Origin: Kaistella flava (ex Peng et al. 2021)
GTDB taxonomy: Bacteria; Bacteroidota; Bacteroidia; Flavobacteriales; Weeksellaceae
DNA length: 64,000 nucleotides
Assembly (NCBI RefSeq): GCF_015191005.1
Contig: NZ_CP040442.1
Coordinates: forward strand, 248,001-312,000
Direction: 5' to 3'
Shown piece by piece: positions 47,087 through 57,041 of this stretch. The notes below the pieces were generated by a model. That model did no database searches and was not told the DNA's origin. It saw only the letters and a list, made by a program, of their open reading frames with translations. Each line of letters opens with the position of its first letter. Positions within the stretch are counted from its first letter, which is position 1. The position numbers were made by a program, and so were the translations under genes.

Positions 47087-50000
47087 ATGAAGAAGTTTTA
47101 TTTTTTATTCTTTTTAGGTGTTTTCTCGCTGGGCTTTTCTCAGTCCGTTCAACTTTATAACCCAAACACTTCTGTTGTTTATCCAAACGAACAATTCTTT
47201 TGTGTCGGTGAAAAATTTAATTTTAAAGTTGATGCTGTTTCCAGTTCGACTGGGGATTATGGAATGACCAACGTTTCTTCCAGTGATTTTGGACTTACTG
47301 CGGGATCGATTCCTATTAATTTTCCTTCTTCTGGAGCAGATAAATTTAGTGAAGCATTTCCGATTGGATTTAATTTTAGCTTTTACGGCAAGACCTATTC
47401 AAAAGTGGTTATGGGCAGCAATGGTCGATTGGTTTTCACGAACGATCCGGAATTAGATAATTTAAAAAATAATACGGTCTATGTGGATCGTACTTTCAGT
47501 GGAGTAACAGGGTACAATACGTTTTCTGCATTACCTTCTACAGATTACAATAAAATTTTCAGAACCAATCCAACGCAGGAACTCAACTTGGCGCAAATAT
47601 TTTTTGGTTATACTGATTTAGTGCCTAAGTCTTCAAATGGATCAGTTAATTATTTATACAAAAATGTCAATTTAAATGGAGTCAAGGGACTTATGGTTTC
47701 TTTTCAAAATCAAATTAGAACCAATGGAACTGGAGGTATTTCGAGTAACGGATATAACAGTTATGTTTTGCTTTTAGAAGATGGTAGAGTAGTTATTTAC
47801 GTTAGTGGTAAAACTGAAATTACTTATAATGCAATCCTCGGAATGCAGAATGATGATGCCACAAAATTTAAAGTTCCCACTCACAGTAATACCGCTTATA
47901 ATTATAATAATGGACCCTGGAAAAGTGAAGGAATAGCGACACTTTTTACACCGAATCAAAATCTGACGCCTAAATTTAAATGGTATCAAAACGGGACTTT
48001 ACTTCCAGAAAATTCTGATACATTATTAAATTTTACTCCAAATGATAATGATGTTTTAAAAGTTGAAGTTACCTACGAAGATCCGATTACTGGAACTCAG
48101 ATTGGATCCGCGGTTTCTGATCAGGTACTTTTTAAAAGAATTCCTAAACCTGTAATAAGTTCTAACAGTGCAGGAGGTTGTGTAAGTGGAGTGACGATGA
48201 CTGTTTCAAATGATCCTGATCTGAATTTTGAATGGTTCCGTGTTGGTAATAACACAGTCTTAGGAACTGGGAGTTCTTATTATGCTACCCAAACAGGGAA
48301 TTATTTTGTTCGTGCTTCCCGTAAAATTTTGCCAGTTTGTTCGGAGGATTCTGCACCTTTTTCTGTGAATCTGAATTCTACAATTCCAGCCTTTAATCCA
48401 AATAATACGCCGTTGTATTTTTGCGAAACTGCCGGCGTTGTACCAAAAGATATCAATCTTTTTGATTATTATCCCACAGATCCGATAAAATATACCCTTA
48501 AATTTTTCCACGTTGGAAATGAAGTTTTAGATCCTGCCAATTTTTACATGTTGCCCAATACGTCAATTACAGTTACTGTAGATGTAAAAGATCCGGTGTC
48601 TGGTTGTGAACTGAATCATGATTTTGTAATCAGATATGATGCGCTTCCAACTTCATTCAATATTGTTTCTCAGAAATATTGTTTTGCTCAAACTTCTCTG
48701 GATTTAGCTAATTATCATAATGTTGTAGCGGGTCTTTTTCATCCTTATTTTGATTATTTGTATTCTACGGATGGAATTAATTATTCTACTAATTCTTTGG
48801 TTAACCCGCAATTGAATCCAAAAGTGTGGTTTAAGATTTTACCCAAGAATGCACTGCCAGGAAGTTGCTTTACGGTTTCCAGCATTGTTTTTAGTGAATA
48901 TCCAAAAGTTATTGCGAATACACCAACCACGCAATTATCGCCACAATGTGCAAGTACAACGCAAACATTTGATTTAGCTTCTTTAATTTCTGAGATTAAT
49001 CCAGATCCGAATGTTACAGTAACTTTTCATAATACTTTCCAAAATGCAATCGATGGAATTGGAGCTGTGGCTTACAATTTTCGAAGTGGATTGGGAGATA
49101 CCACTTTGTACATTAGAGTAGCAGATAATCTTACAGGTTGCGTTTCGCCTGATCATCCGGATATTACGCTTTTGGTTTATAAAAAACCTACTAAACTTGT
49201 GAACGCTCTTAATGGAGCTTATTGCCAGGGAACTTCAAATATTAATATCACTCAAAATGCCATTTTATTAGTAAATGCACCATCTCCAATTACGGTCAGT
49301 TTAGAATATTATTCTACCAATGGAACTTTATTAACGGGGACTCAAATTACGAATTATGATATTGCAGTTTTTGGTCTGAATCCTTATGTCAAGTTAGTTT
49401 ACAATACGACCTGTAGTGATATTATTCCAATGAGTATTTCATTTTTGCCAAAACCTGTCGCGATTAAATCACAAATTTTAATCTGTTCCGAAGTAAACTA
49501 TTCATTACAAAATTTTAAAAATGAAGTAATTAATAATTCTTCAAACTATACTTTTACTGATCTTTCCGGAGCTCCACTTCCTGCCAATTTTAATTTATCA
49601 ACTTTGCCTGTAGTAGTGAATTTCTTGATGAAAGATAATGCTACAGGATGTATTTCTGATCCGCAAACGGTTACTTTTATTCAAGGCGTAAATTCTGTTT
49701 TGTTAACTCAACAAACAGATTTTACGGATTGTGATAAAGATTTTGATGGAAGAATGGAATTTGATTTAGACTCCAAAAAATTAATATTTACAACTGATAC
49801 CTCTGCAAAGTTTGAATATTTTAAAGATGTAAATCTTACTCAAACAATCGTTGGAAAATACACCAATGAAACGGCTTTTGCTCAAACCATTTTTGTGCGG
49901 ATTACGATTGCTGGATTTTGTCCTTCCACTGCGAAAATTAATTTGAAAGTTAATACACCAAAAAAATCTTCCACTTTAATAGACAAATATTTCATCTGTT

Positions 50001-50656
50001 ATGGCGAAACTTTGACCATTAATGCGGGCAGCGAAAATGATATTTTTGATTGGAGCGATGGAAAAGGAAGTTTACAAACTGCTACTTTTACAAAACCAGG
50101 AACTTATTCTGTGACTTTACAAAAAGGAATTAAAGGTTGTCCTTATACGCACAACTTTACGATTTCTAATGAAAACCAGCCCAAAATTAAAGTCATCAAT
50201 CAAACCAATAATTCCATAGAAGTTATTGCGGAAGGTGGTGTAAAGCCTTATCTGTATTATTTTAATGGAGTTCCGCAGAGTTCAAATGTTTTACAAAATC
50301 CTACTGCATCATCTTATAAAATTCAGGTAGAATCTGCGACCGGATGCCTGGGAGAACCTAAAACGGTTTATTTCATTAAAATAAACAATGCCTTTACTCC
50401 AAATGGTGACGGAAAGAATGAGGTTTGGAAAATTGACAGTTTAGAGAAAATGGAAAAGGTTTCAATCGTTATCGTCGATCGAAACGGAACAAAAGTGTTT
50501 GAATCCAAAAATCCAAGCAAATCTGAATGGGACGGAAAACATAATGGCAGAGCCTTGCCAACTTCAACTTATTGGTATGTGATTTCCTGGTACGATTCGG
50601 TTACGCAAAAAACTGAGCAGCGACAAGGTTGGATTCTGATGAAAAATAGAAATTAA
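47087..50656 (+). CDS. Large secreted protein with T9SS type B sorting domain
   Basis: This 1189-residue protein starts at the ATG at 47087 (the codon before it, TTG, also reads open). It has a signal peptide (cleavage after about FSQ, residue 18). The body is a series of beta-sandwich, adhesin-like segments with spaced cysteine pairs. The C-terminal module of about 90 residues has INNAFTPNGDGKNEVW, VIVDRNGTKVFES, WDGKHNGRALPTSTYWYVI and ends QGWILMKNRN. This is the gliding-motility-associated / type B C-terminal domain that directs export by the type IX secretion system and surface anchoring. It is probably an adhesin or a carbohydrate-binding surface protein. Confidence 0.88.
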   Translation: MKKFYFLFFLGVFSLGFSQSVQLYNPNTSVVYPNEQFFCVGEKFNFKVDAVSSSTGDYGMTNVSSSDFGLTAGSIPINFPSSGADKFSEAFPIGFNFSFYGKTYSKVVMGSNGRLVFTNDPELDNLKNNTVYVDRTFSGVTGYNTFSALPSTDYNKIFRTNPTQELNLAQIFFGYTDLVPKSSNGSVNYLYKNVNLNGVKGLMVSFQNQIRTNGTGGISSNGYNSYVLLLEDGRVVIYVSGKTEITYNAILGMQNDDATKFKVPTHSNTAYNYNNGPWKSEGIATLFTPNQNLTPKFKWYQNGTLLPENSDTLLNFTPNDNDVLKVEVTYEDPITGTQIGSAVSDQVLFKRIPKPVISSNSAGGCVSGVTMTVSNDPDLNFEWFRVGNNTVLGTGSSYYATQTGNYFVRASRKILPVCSEDSAPFSVNLNSTIPAFNPNNTPLYFCETAGVVPKDINLFDYYPTDPIKYTLKFFHVGNEVLDPANFYMLPNTSITVTVDVKDPVSGCELNHDFVIRYDALPTSFNIVSQKYCFAQTSLDLANYHNVVAGLFHPYFDYLYSTDGINYSTNSLVNPQLNPKVWFKILPKNALPGSCFTVSSIVFSEYPKVIANTPTTQLSPQCASTTQTFDLASLISEINPDPNVTVTFHNTFQNAIDGIGAVAYNFRSGLGDTTLYIRVADNLTGCVSPDHPDITLLVYKKPTKLVNALNGAYCQGTSNINITQNAILLVNAPSPITVSLEYYSTNGTLLTGTQITNYDIAVFGLNPYVKLVYNTTCSDIIPMSISFLPKPVAIKSQILICSEVNYSLQNFKNEVINNSSNYTFTDLSGAPLPANFNLSTLPVVVNFLMKDNATGCISDPQTVTFIQGVNSVLLTQQTDFTDCDKDFDGRMEFDLDSKKLIFTTDTSAKFEYFKDVNLTQTIVGKYTNETAFAQTIFVRITIAGFCPSTAKINLKVNTPKKSSTLIDKYFICYGETLTINAGSENDIFDWSDGKGSLQTATFTKPGTYSVTLQKGIKGCPYTHNFTISNENQPKIKVINQTNNSIEVIAEGGVKPYLYYFNGVPQSSNVLQNPTASSYKIQVESATGCLGEPKTVYFIKINNAFTPNGDGKNEVWKIDSLEKMEKVSIVIVDRNGTKVFESKNPSKSEWDGKHNGRALPTSTYWYVISWYDSVTQKTEQRQGWILMKNRN

Positions 50657-50672
50657 CGAATTGTTTTTTTTG

Positions 50673-50856
50673 AACCTTTAAGGATTTTGCGACGGAATTA
50701 AAGTCATCAAGATTTTTTCGGAAACTACAATCGTGAATATTAATGTGAACTTTTTTGAAACATGCAGAGAAATAAAATTCATGTGACTGACGTGAAAATT
50801 AAACCATTAAGTTTCTTATTAAGGAGTTAAGCTCATTAAGGTTTCCTTCGGAGAAA
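50673..50856. repeat. Diverged direct repeat pair in gene-free gap
   Basis: Two related blocks, 50673-50724 and 50802-50856, share AACC-TTAAG at their left side, then TTAAAGTCATCAAG against TTAAGCTCATTAAG, and TTCGGA near the right side. The block type looks like a flavobacterial intergenic repeat. The rest of the 50657-51122 gap holds no gene that I can support. Confidence 0.4.
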
Positions 50857-51122
50857 TTCTAACCAAAAAGTTTGGAAGAATAAATTATTGCATGATCTTT
50901 CTGTTTAGTTTATTTAAGAGAGTAAAACTTTTTTAATTTTTTGTTAAAAAAATCTCAATTTCATCTTTTTGATAATCAGAAAAGTACCGAGCTATTCGCT
51001 TTCATATAATCAGTAAATAGACTTGTACAAGCAATAACTTTTCGTTATTTTCGTTGATTAGAAAGCGTTGTTGGAGCTCGATGCTCTGATATAGCTTAAA
51101 ACTTTTCGAAAATCAGGATTAA

Positions 51123-54086
51123 ATGAATTCAAAGAAAATCTTAATAGCCACGGCCATATTCTATTTCGGATTATCCGAGGCACAACAATCTAAATACTTC
51201 AGCGACCGCGAAAATTACCGTTTCAACCTCGCAGAAAATCTTTACCAAAATAAAATTTATAACGCTTCTCAGTTTGAATACGCCCGACAGTATTTTTATA
51301 ACGAGAATCTTTCCAATTCAAAAAAAGAAGCAGCTCAGTTTTTCGATAATGTCATCGGCGTTATTCTTCGTCAGAATCATGCGGAACAAGGCTTAGATGC
51401 TTTTATTAAAGAATATCCAAACTCAGCGTATTTCGCTCAGGCCAATTTACCGTTGGCAGATTTCTATCTGGCTCAAAAGGATTTTGATAAAGCTTTGGAA
51501 ACGTTAAACAACGTCAATCAATATCAACTTTCAAGAGAAGAAAACACCCAGTATATCATGAAACTCGGTTATGCAAAATTCATGACCGGCGATTCTCAAG
51601 GTGCGATTGAGGCTTTAGAAGAAGCGTACAAAACGAGCGAAGGTTCTGATAAAAACGACATCGCCTATATGTTGGGACATTTGTATTACGCGGATGGACA
51701 AAACGATAAAGCGTTCACTTATTTCGATCAGATTAAAGAGAACGACAAATATGCACGTGTTGTAAAACCGTATTACGTGCAGTTGTATTTTAATAATAAA
51801 GATTACGACAAGGCGATTGTAGAAGGAAATGCCTTGCTCAACGAAAATATTTCCGCTGATTATAAAGCCGAAGTTCACAAGATGATTGGCGAAAGTTATT
51901 TCATGAAAGGGGATTACAGTTCGGCTTATCCACATTTGAAAATTTATTTGGACAGCAAGGGAAAACCGTCTGAAAGTGATTTGTACGAAATGGGATTTGT
52001 TTCAGCACATTTGAAAAAATATGATGAAGCAGTTTCTTATTATAACCAGTTGTTGAACAGCAATTCGGCGACTTCACAAAATGCGTATTACCAATTGGGG
52101 AACGCTTATTTAGAAGTGGGTAAAAAACAGGAAGCGCTTTCTGCGTTTCGTTCGGCATATCAAATGACTTACGATCCAAAAGTGCAGCAACTTGCTCATT
52201 TACAATATGCGAAGTTGAGTTACGAACTTGGAAATCCATTTGAATCGGCTTCGAATGTCATTCAAAGTTACATTACGAAATATCCGAAAAGTCCTGATAC
52301 AGCAGCAATGAAATCACTTTTGGTGAAATCTTATTTGTATTCAGGTGATTATAAAGGAACTTTGGCGGCGATTGATAAAATGCCAAATTCTACTCCAGAA
52401 ACGGATAAGGTAGATCAGGAAGTTTCGTACTTAATTGGAACAGAAGAATTCAATAAAGGGAATTTAGATGCTGCAGAAAAGTATTTTCTAAGAAGTTTAG
52501 AATTCAATATTAATAAAGAATTTCACTCAAGAGCGTTGTATTGGTTGGCGCAAACCTATTATCAGAAAGCAAATTACTCTTCGGCGATTGTACGTTTTGA
52601 AAAATTGCAGAATGAAAGTTTCCCAGAGAAACAACAGCTGAATTATGATTTAGGTTACGCTTATTTTAAATCAAAAAAATTCGACAAAGCGAAACAATAT
52701 TTCGAAGCTTATTTAAAAGATCCAAAACCGGAGTTTAAAAAAGATGCAGAACTTCGTTTGGCAGATACGTATTATGCGAATAATGATCTGAATGAAGCAA
52801 TTGCCATTTATGATAAAACGGAAAGTGCTGATGATTATACGATGTTCCAAAAAGCAATGGCTTTAGGATTTAAAGGTGATACCGTTGCGAAAATAGCGGA
52901 ATTGAAAAAGTTACTTTCTCAGTATAAAAATTCAGAATATTTCGACGACGCACAATATGAAATCGGAACAGCTTATGCAGCGAATGATGATTTCAAAAAT
53001 TCAAACGATTATTTCACACAAGTCATTAAAACCAGTACTGATAAAGATTTGGTAGCAAATGCTCAGATTTATCGTGCTCAAAATTATATCGACCAAAACG
53101 AAGATGCCAAAGCTTTATCAGAATTAAAGTCTCTTGGAAATCAATATAAAAACACGGCGTTTGCAAGTAAAATTGTTCAGGCAGCAAGACCTATTTTTAT
53201 TAAAAATAATGATGTTTCAGGTTATCAGAATTTTGCTCAAAGTTTAGGCGTAAGAATCGACGCTTCAGAAATTGACGAAATTAATTTGAACACAGCGAAA
53301 TCTTATTATGCGAGCAAAGAGTACCAAAAAGCCATTCCGCTTTTTGAAAAATATTTGACTCAAAATCCAACCGGAGAAGGTTTGTATCAGGCGCAATATG
53401 AATTGGGTGAAAGTTATTTCCAGACTCAGAATTCTACCAAAGCATTATTGGTTTTACAGGAAGTTGCGAATGTTCAGAACGATTATCAGGAAGATGCGCA
53501 AACCAGAATTAGCCAAATTTATTTAGCGCAGAATAATACCAATGAAGCGAAGAAATATTTGGTATCGCTTTCAAATTCTACAAACGTGAATGTCAAAAAC
53601 TTCGCGAATGTTGAATTAATGAAGATTTACGCAGACGAAAAAGATTTCAAAAAAGCAGAAATGCTGGCTGATTTAGTTTTGCAGAATCCTAAAAATTCGG
53701 CTTCGGTGAATGAATTGGCGAAAGTCATTAAAGCCAGAAGTTTGATGAACAATGGCAAAGACAACGACGCTAAAACAGCTTATACGGCTTTAGAAAAATC
53801 ATCAAATACCGAAGTTGCAGCGGAAGCTTTATATGCAAAAGCCTTCTATCAAAATAAAGGAAAAGCCTTTAAATCATCCAATGAAACGATTTTCAAACTA
53901 GCTAATAATTATGCTTCCGAAGAATATTGGGGTGCAAAATCTTTGGTCTTAATGGTTAAAAATTATATTGGCCTAAAAGACAATTACCAAGCGAGTTATA
54001 CCGCCGATCAGATTATCGCCAATTATGGTGATTTCCCGGAAATTGTTGCAGAAGCAAAGGATTTAAAAAAGCAAATTAAGAAGTAA
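51123..54086 (+). CDS. Large periplasmic TPR protein
   Basis: This 987-residue protein has a signal peptide (MNSKKILIATAIFYFGLSEAQ) and is almost wholly made of tetratricopeptide repeats, with recurring motifs such as YYQLGNAYLEVGKKQEALSAF, ALYWLAQTYYQKANYSSAI and AQYELGESYFQTQN. TPR solenoids of this kind mediate protein assembly. It is followed after 76 nt by an outer-membrane barrel gene in the same direction. I infer that the pair works together at the cell envelope, but the process is unknown. Confidence 0.85.
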   Translation: MNSKKILIATAIFYFGLSEAQQSKYFSDRENYRFNLAENLYQNKIYNASQFEYARQYFYNENLSNSKKEAAQFFDNVIGVILRQNHAEQGLDAFIKEYPNSAYFAQANLPLADFYLAQKDFDKALETLNNVNQYQLSREENTQYIMKLGYAKFMTGDSQGAIEALEEAYKTSEGSDKNDIAYMLGHLYYADGQNDKAFTYFDQIKENDKYARVVKPYYVQLYFNNKDYDKAIVEGNALLNENISADYKAEVHKMIGESYFMKGDYSSAYPHLKIYLDSKGKPSESDLYEMGFVSAHLKKYDEAVSYYNQLLNSNSATSQNAYYQLGNAYLEVGKKQEALSAFRSAYQMTYDPKVQQLAHLQYAKLSYELGNPFESASNVIQSYITKYPKSPDTAAMKSLLVKSYLYSGDYKGTLAAIDKMPNSTPETDKVDQEVSYLIGTEEFNKGNLDAAEKYFLRSLEFNINKEFHSRALYWLAQTYYQKANYSSAIVRFEKLQNESFPEKQQLNYDLGYAYFKSKKFDKAKQYFEAYLKDPKPEFKKDAELRLADTYYANNDLNEAIAIYDKTESADDYTMFQKAMALGFKGDTVAKIAELKKLLSQYKNSEYFDDAQYEIGTAYAANDDFKNSNDYFTQVIKTSTDKDLVANAQIYRAQNYIDQNEDAKALSELKSLGNQYKNTAFASKIVQAARPIFIKNNDVSGYQNFAQSLGVRIDASEIDEINLNTAKSYYASKEYQKAIPLFEKYLTQNPTGEGLYQAQYELGESYFQTQNSTKALLVLQEVANVQNDYQEDAQTRISQIYLAQNNTNEAKKYLVSLSNSTNVNVKNFANVELMKIYADEKDFKKAEMLADLVLQNPKNSASVNELAKVIKARSLMNNGKDNDAKTAYTALEKSSNTEVAAEALYAKAFYQNKGKAFKSSNETIFKLANNYASEEYWGAKSLVLMVKNYIGLKDNYQASYTADQIIANYGDFPEIVAEAKDLKKQIKK

Positions 54087-54162
54087 GACTTTTTGATAGC
54101 ATAAACAGTTTTGAACTTTAATAATTAGCAAAGAATGCCAGTCAATGGCGAAACTCATTAAT

Positions 54163-55941
54163 ATGAATAAGAGAATTCAACATATATTTTTACTCGGTTT
54201 ACTATTTTCTTCGACCGCAGTTTTTTCCCAGATCAAAGAAGAAAAATTGATTTTGGACAGAAAACGCGAACCGGAAGTAAAGAAAATCGAAAAGAAAAAA
54301 ACTTCAATAGACGCAGAAAAAAACTATCCACCTGAAGAAAAATCTGCGAATCCGCCGACTTACGATATTACCAATGTTCCGGCATCTTCAGATTTTAAAA
54401 CGTCATTAATTCAAGGGGAAGATATTTCTCCAAAGTTTGATGCAGAACATCAAAACAACTATTTCCAATTGGGAATGGGGAATTATGGTAAAATTCTAGC
54501 TGACGGAAATATTTCTACCAAATTAGAAAATGGAATGGAAGTCGGAGGTGATCTGCATTTTCTTTCTACGGCTGGTTTGCGTAAAGTTTACGACTGGAAT
54601 TCAAAACAAAATTCTGGGAATGTTGGTGCGTATTTAAACTCTTACGGAGAAAAAGGGAAATTCAGCATCAACGCCGATTATGGTTTGAATGATTATAATT
54701 ATTACGGGATTTATGCTTTGACGCCGGCTTCAAACAATGTTGATTTAAAACAGAAAACCAATCGTATTAAGCTAAATGGTTATTATGATTTTTATTCGAA
54801 TGAAATTTTAAATGATGTTCGAGTAAAATCATCTTTCCTTAGCGATCACTTTAACGCAAAGGAAAATCAGGCAGAAATTATGGTGAATTTATCAAAGCAT
54901 GGAGTAGAACTTCCGGCTTTTGATGACGTGAATTTCAATGCTGATTTGGGATTAAATTTAGAAACAGTGAAAACTGATTTTGAATTACTTGATAAAAATT
55001 CTTCTCAATTTTTGAATGCGACTTTAGCACCGAAAATGACTTTCTTTAAAGGAAAATCGTACTTAATGATTGGTTATGACTTCTCCTTTTTAAATGCTAA
55101 AAATTCAAATATGATTTTGGCGGAACAGGTGAAGAATAATAAAACGTATTGGTTTCCAAAAGCAGAATTACAGTTTGCAGCAGCCGATGAATTCAAATTT
55201 TATGCAGGAATTACGGGTGGTCTTAAACTAAACTCTTACGCCGATTTATTGGAGCAGAATCCTTATTTGGTTTCAGATCAGGAATTGCGCGCTACGGAAA
55301 CGAAGTATAAATTCTACTTTGGTTTACGTGGAGATATAGATCAGAATATTAAATATGATTTCAGTGCAGGATTTGGGAAAATGAATGATATATTGTTCTT
55401 TAAAGCGAATGATTTATTTAATTCTGCAGTTGATTATAACCGTCCGGCTTACGATTTTGCAAATACTTTCTCTTCAGTTTACGACAACGGAACGGTGAGT
55501 GAAGCAAAAGCGAGCGTACAATATTTCCCATTAGCGAATTTGGCTTTAGACGCTGAATTGAATTTTGAAAAATATAATTTAGAAAATAATAAAAATATTT
55601 TCTACAAACCTTTGGTGAGAGCCAGTATAGGTGGTAAATATTCAATGTTGGATAAGAAATTAAACTTAGGTGCGAAAGCGATTTTTGCGACGGATCAGAC
55701 AACTAATTCTTTTGAGTTAAATAATGATGGAATTAATCCCAACATTTTTATCTCTTCTGAAAACAGAAATGACAAAGTTGGTGGATTTGCTGATTTAAAT
55801 TTGTCTGCAGAGTACAAAGTTCACAAAAATTTCAGTATTTTCGCACTCGGAAATAATTTACTCAACACCCAGTATCAAACTTACAAAGGTTATAAAGTTT
55901 TGGGAGCACAGATTTTGGGCGGTGTGAAAATTAGTTTCTAA
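54163..55941 (+). CDS. Outer-membrane beta-barrel / TonB receptor-like protein
   Basis: This 592-residue protein (start at 54163; a Met six residues earlier is possible) has a signal peptide ending near FSQ. A charged Lys/Glu-rich linker (KREPEVKKIEKKKTSIDAEK) follows, then many amphipathic beta strands, and a C-terminal strand ending GGVKISF. It looks like the barrel part of TonB-dependent receptors, but the plug domain is not evident. It is therefore either a short receptor-like protein or an assembly factor. It follows the large TPR gene and shares its orientation. Confidence 0.75.
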   Translation: MNKRIQHIFLLGLLFSSTAVFSQIKEEKLILDRKREPEVKKIEKKKTSIDAEKNYPPEEKSANPPTYDITNVPASSDFKTSLIQGEDISPKFDAEHQNNYFQLGMGNYGKILADGNISTKLENGMEVGGDLHFLSTAGLRKVYDWNSKQNSGNVGAYLNSYGEKGKFSINADYGLNDYNYYGIYALTPASNNVDLKQKTNRIKLNGYYDFYSNEILNDVRVKSSFLSDHFNAKENQAEIMVNLSKHGVELPAFDDVNFNADLGLNLETVKTDFELLDKNSSQFLNATLAPKMTFFKGKSYLMIGYDFSFLNAKNSNMILAEQVKNNKTYWFPKAELQFAAADEFKFYAGITGGLKLNSYADLLEQNPYLVSDQELRATETKYKFYFGLRGDIDQNIKYDFSAGFGKMNDILFFKANDLFNSAVDYNRPAYDFANTFSSVYDNGTVSEAKASVQYFPLANLALDAELNFEKYNLENNKNIFYKPLVRASIGGKYSMLDKKLNLGAKAIFATDQTTNSFELNNDGINPNIFISSENRNDKVGGFADLNLSAEYKVHKNFSIFALGNNLLNTQYQTYKGYKVLGAQILGGVKISF

Positions 55942-55954
55942 TGATAAGCAATGG

Positions 55955-56004
55955 GTAATAAATAATCAGTTTTGATGAATTGGTTATTACTGATTATTTA
56001 TTAC
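55955..56004. repeat. Perfect 16-bp inverted repeat next to the tRNA
   Basis: GTAATAAATAATCAGT (55955-55970) and ACTGATTATTTATTAC (55989-56004) are exact reverse complements around an 18-nt loop. No strong T run follows. It may end the upstream transcript or mark the edge of the inserted element. Confidence 0.5.
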
Positions 56005-56017
56005 TTATAAAAAGACT

Positions 56018-56091
56018 GGCTGCGTAGTTCAACTGGATAGAATATCAGATTTCGGCTCTGAGGGTTGGGGGTTCGAATCCCTTCGCGGTCA
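56018..56091 (+). tRNA. tRNA-Arg (anticodon UCG)
   Basis: The cloverleaf folds completely. The acceptor GGCTGCG pairs with CGCGGTC (with wobbles). The D arm is GTTC/GAAT, the anticodon stem TCAGA/TCTGA with loop TTTCGGC and anticodon TCG (56052-56054), and the T arm GGGGG-TTCGAAT-CCCTT. The discriminator is A at 56091. CCA is not encoded in full. It would read CGA-type arginine codons. Its 3' end faces the phage region, a classic integration site for tyrosine integrases. Confidence 0.92.
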
Positions 56092-56097
56092 CAAAGA

Positions 56098-56138
56098 TAA
56101 AACGCAACATGTTAATTAATAACGTGTTGCGTTTTTGT
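56098..56138 (+). terminator. Terminator after tRNA-Arg
   Basis: AACGCAACA and TGTTGCGTT form the main stem around ATGTTAATTAATAACG-type sequence, followed by TTTTTGTTTTT. Confidence 0.75.
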
Positions 56139-56312
56139 TTTTAGGAGTTTCGTATTGCTTCTGTATTGTGAGCCTAAACCCGGTGTTGTTGATTGAAAAT
56201 TGAAGCAATCCTACTTCTCACTAATACAAATATATTAAATTTTAATTTAGAATTTTTTTTATTTTAATCTTTCAGACAGCGGTTTCTTATGAAACCCAAC
56301 TATCATATTTAA

Positions 56313-56367
56313 TTTTGATTACCAAATTTCGTAAAAAATGACATTCAAACTATTTTGATTACCAAAT
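56313..56367. repeat. 15-bp direct repeats 40 bp apart
   Basis: TTTTGATTACCAAAT occurs at 56313-56327 and again at 56353-56367. It lies in the gene-poor border after the tRNA and could be integrase arm sites or regulator binding sites. Confidence 0.5.
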
Positions 56368-56377
56368 ATTAACATCA

Positions 56378-56406
56378 AACCCGATTAGAAATAGTCGGGT
56401 TTTTTC
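56378..56406 (+). terminator. Rho-independent terminator
   Basis: AACCCGA (56378-56384) pairs with TCGGGTT (56395-56401) and is followed by a T run. No gene is evident immediately upstream, so it may end a small RNA or a transcript from the left. Confidence 0.65.
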
Positions 56407-56480
56407 GTGCCTAAAAACTAAATAGCCGAGCAAAAAATGTTTTTATAATCCATGCCGTAATATTTGTGAAACCAACGAAT

Positions 56481-56600
56481 ATGAAAAAGTTTAAAGAAAT
56501 GTTTTACAACATCGATGTGGAAGCAGTAATAAATATTTTAGATTCAATTATTTTGATAATTTGTGAAGTTATAAAATATTTGGATCATTTAAAGTTCTAG
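56481..56600 (+). CDS. Small ORF in the prophage border
   Basis: This 39-codon ORF begins MKKFKEMFYNIDVEAVINIL and continues through a hydrophobic stretch (DSIILIICEVIKYL). It is the only plausible coding sequence in the 56140-57040 border. The composition would suit a small membrane-active peptide. I recognise no family and no ribosome-binding site, so it may be spurious. Confidence 0.3.
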   Translation: MKKFKEMFYNIDVEAVINILDSIILIICEVIKYLDHLKF

Positions 56601-56762
56601 GATCGATCTTAATTTTTTCTGATTTACTCACTAATTTTTTACTTCGTTACCGTTCTTTTCAAGGACGAACGTTTGAAAATCAGTCGGATTGCATATTCGC
56701 AAAGCGGATAATAGCAAAATAGCTTTTCACAATATCGCCTGACTTACAAGTAGTTGTGGTGA

Positions 56763-56784
56763 ATCGTCATCCATGGATGACGAT
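56763..56784. repeat. Perfect 22-nt palindrome I
   Basis: The half-site ATCGTCATCCA (56763-56773) is followed directly by its exact reverse complement TGGATGACGAT, with no gap. Such gapless dyads are typical of dimeric DNA-binding protein sites. Confidence 0.75.
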
Positions 56785-56821
56785 TGCCGCAAATCTTCTG
56801 TTTTTTCCGCTTTGCTTTTTA

Positions 56822-56843
56822 ATCTTCTTGGCGCCAAGAAGAT
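56822..56843. repeat. Perfect 22-nt palindrome II
   Basis: The half-site ATCTTCTTGGC (56822-56832) abuts its exact reverse complement GCCAAGAAGAT. It has the same length as palindrome I, with centres 59 bp apart, but a different sequence apart from the shared outer AT. Confidence 0.75.
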
Positions 56844-56853
56844 CGTGTTCTAA

Positions 56854-56944
56854 TCTTATTTTGGCGTGTGAAACTAATCGTCTGTCCGGGCATGTGATGT
56901 GCGTTCCGAGTGTTTCTACTCTTATTTTGGCGTGTGAAACTAAT
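56854..56944. repeat. 25-bp direct repeat pair
   Basis: A 25-bp sequence ending TTTTGGCGTGTGAAACTAAT occurs at 56854-56878 and again, identically, at 56920-56944. The spacer is 41 bp. Frames on both strands therefore encode a repeated peptide, but neither looks like a real protein. Confidence 0.7.
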
Positions 56945-57041
56945 AGAGCGTTATTTGAAAGCATATTTCAATGAGTTGTAGTTTATCATGGAATTACTCT
57001 GAAATATTATTAACTTGGTGAATAATTATAAACATCAATTT

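Noticed and set aside
56854..56944. The two 25-bp repeats with a 41-bp spacer as a mini CRISPR array
   Set aside because: Only two copies, no third repeat, no cas gene nearby, and the repeat does not resemble known CRISPR repeat folds.
56756..56974. 72-codon plus-strand and 65-codon minus-strand ORFs with repeated peptides
   Set aside because: The peptide repeats come straight from the 25-bp DNA repeat and both strands are open. The frames run through perfect palindromes, as expected for non-coding DNA.
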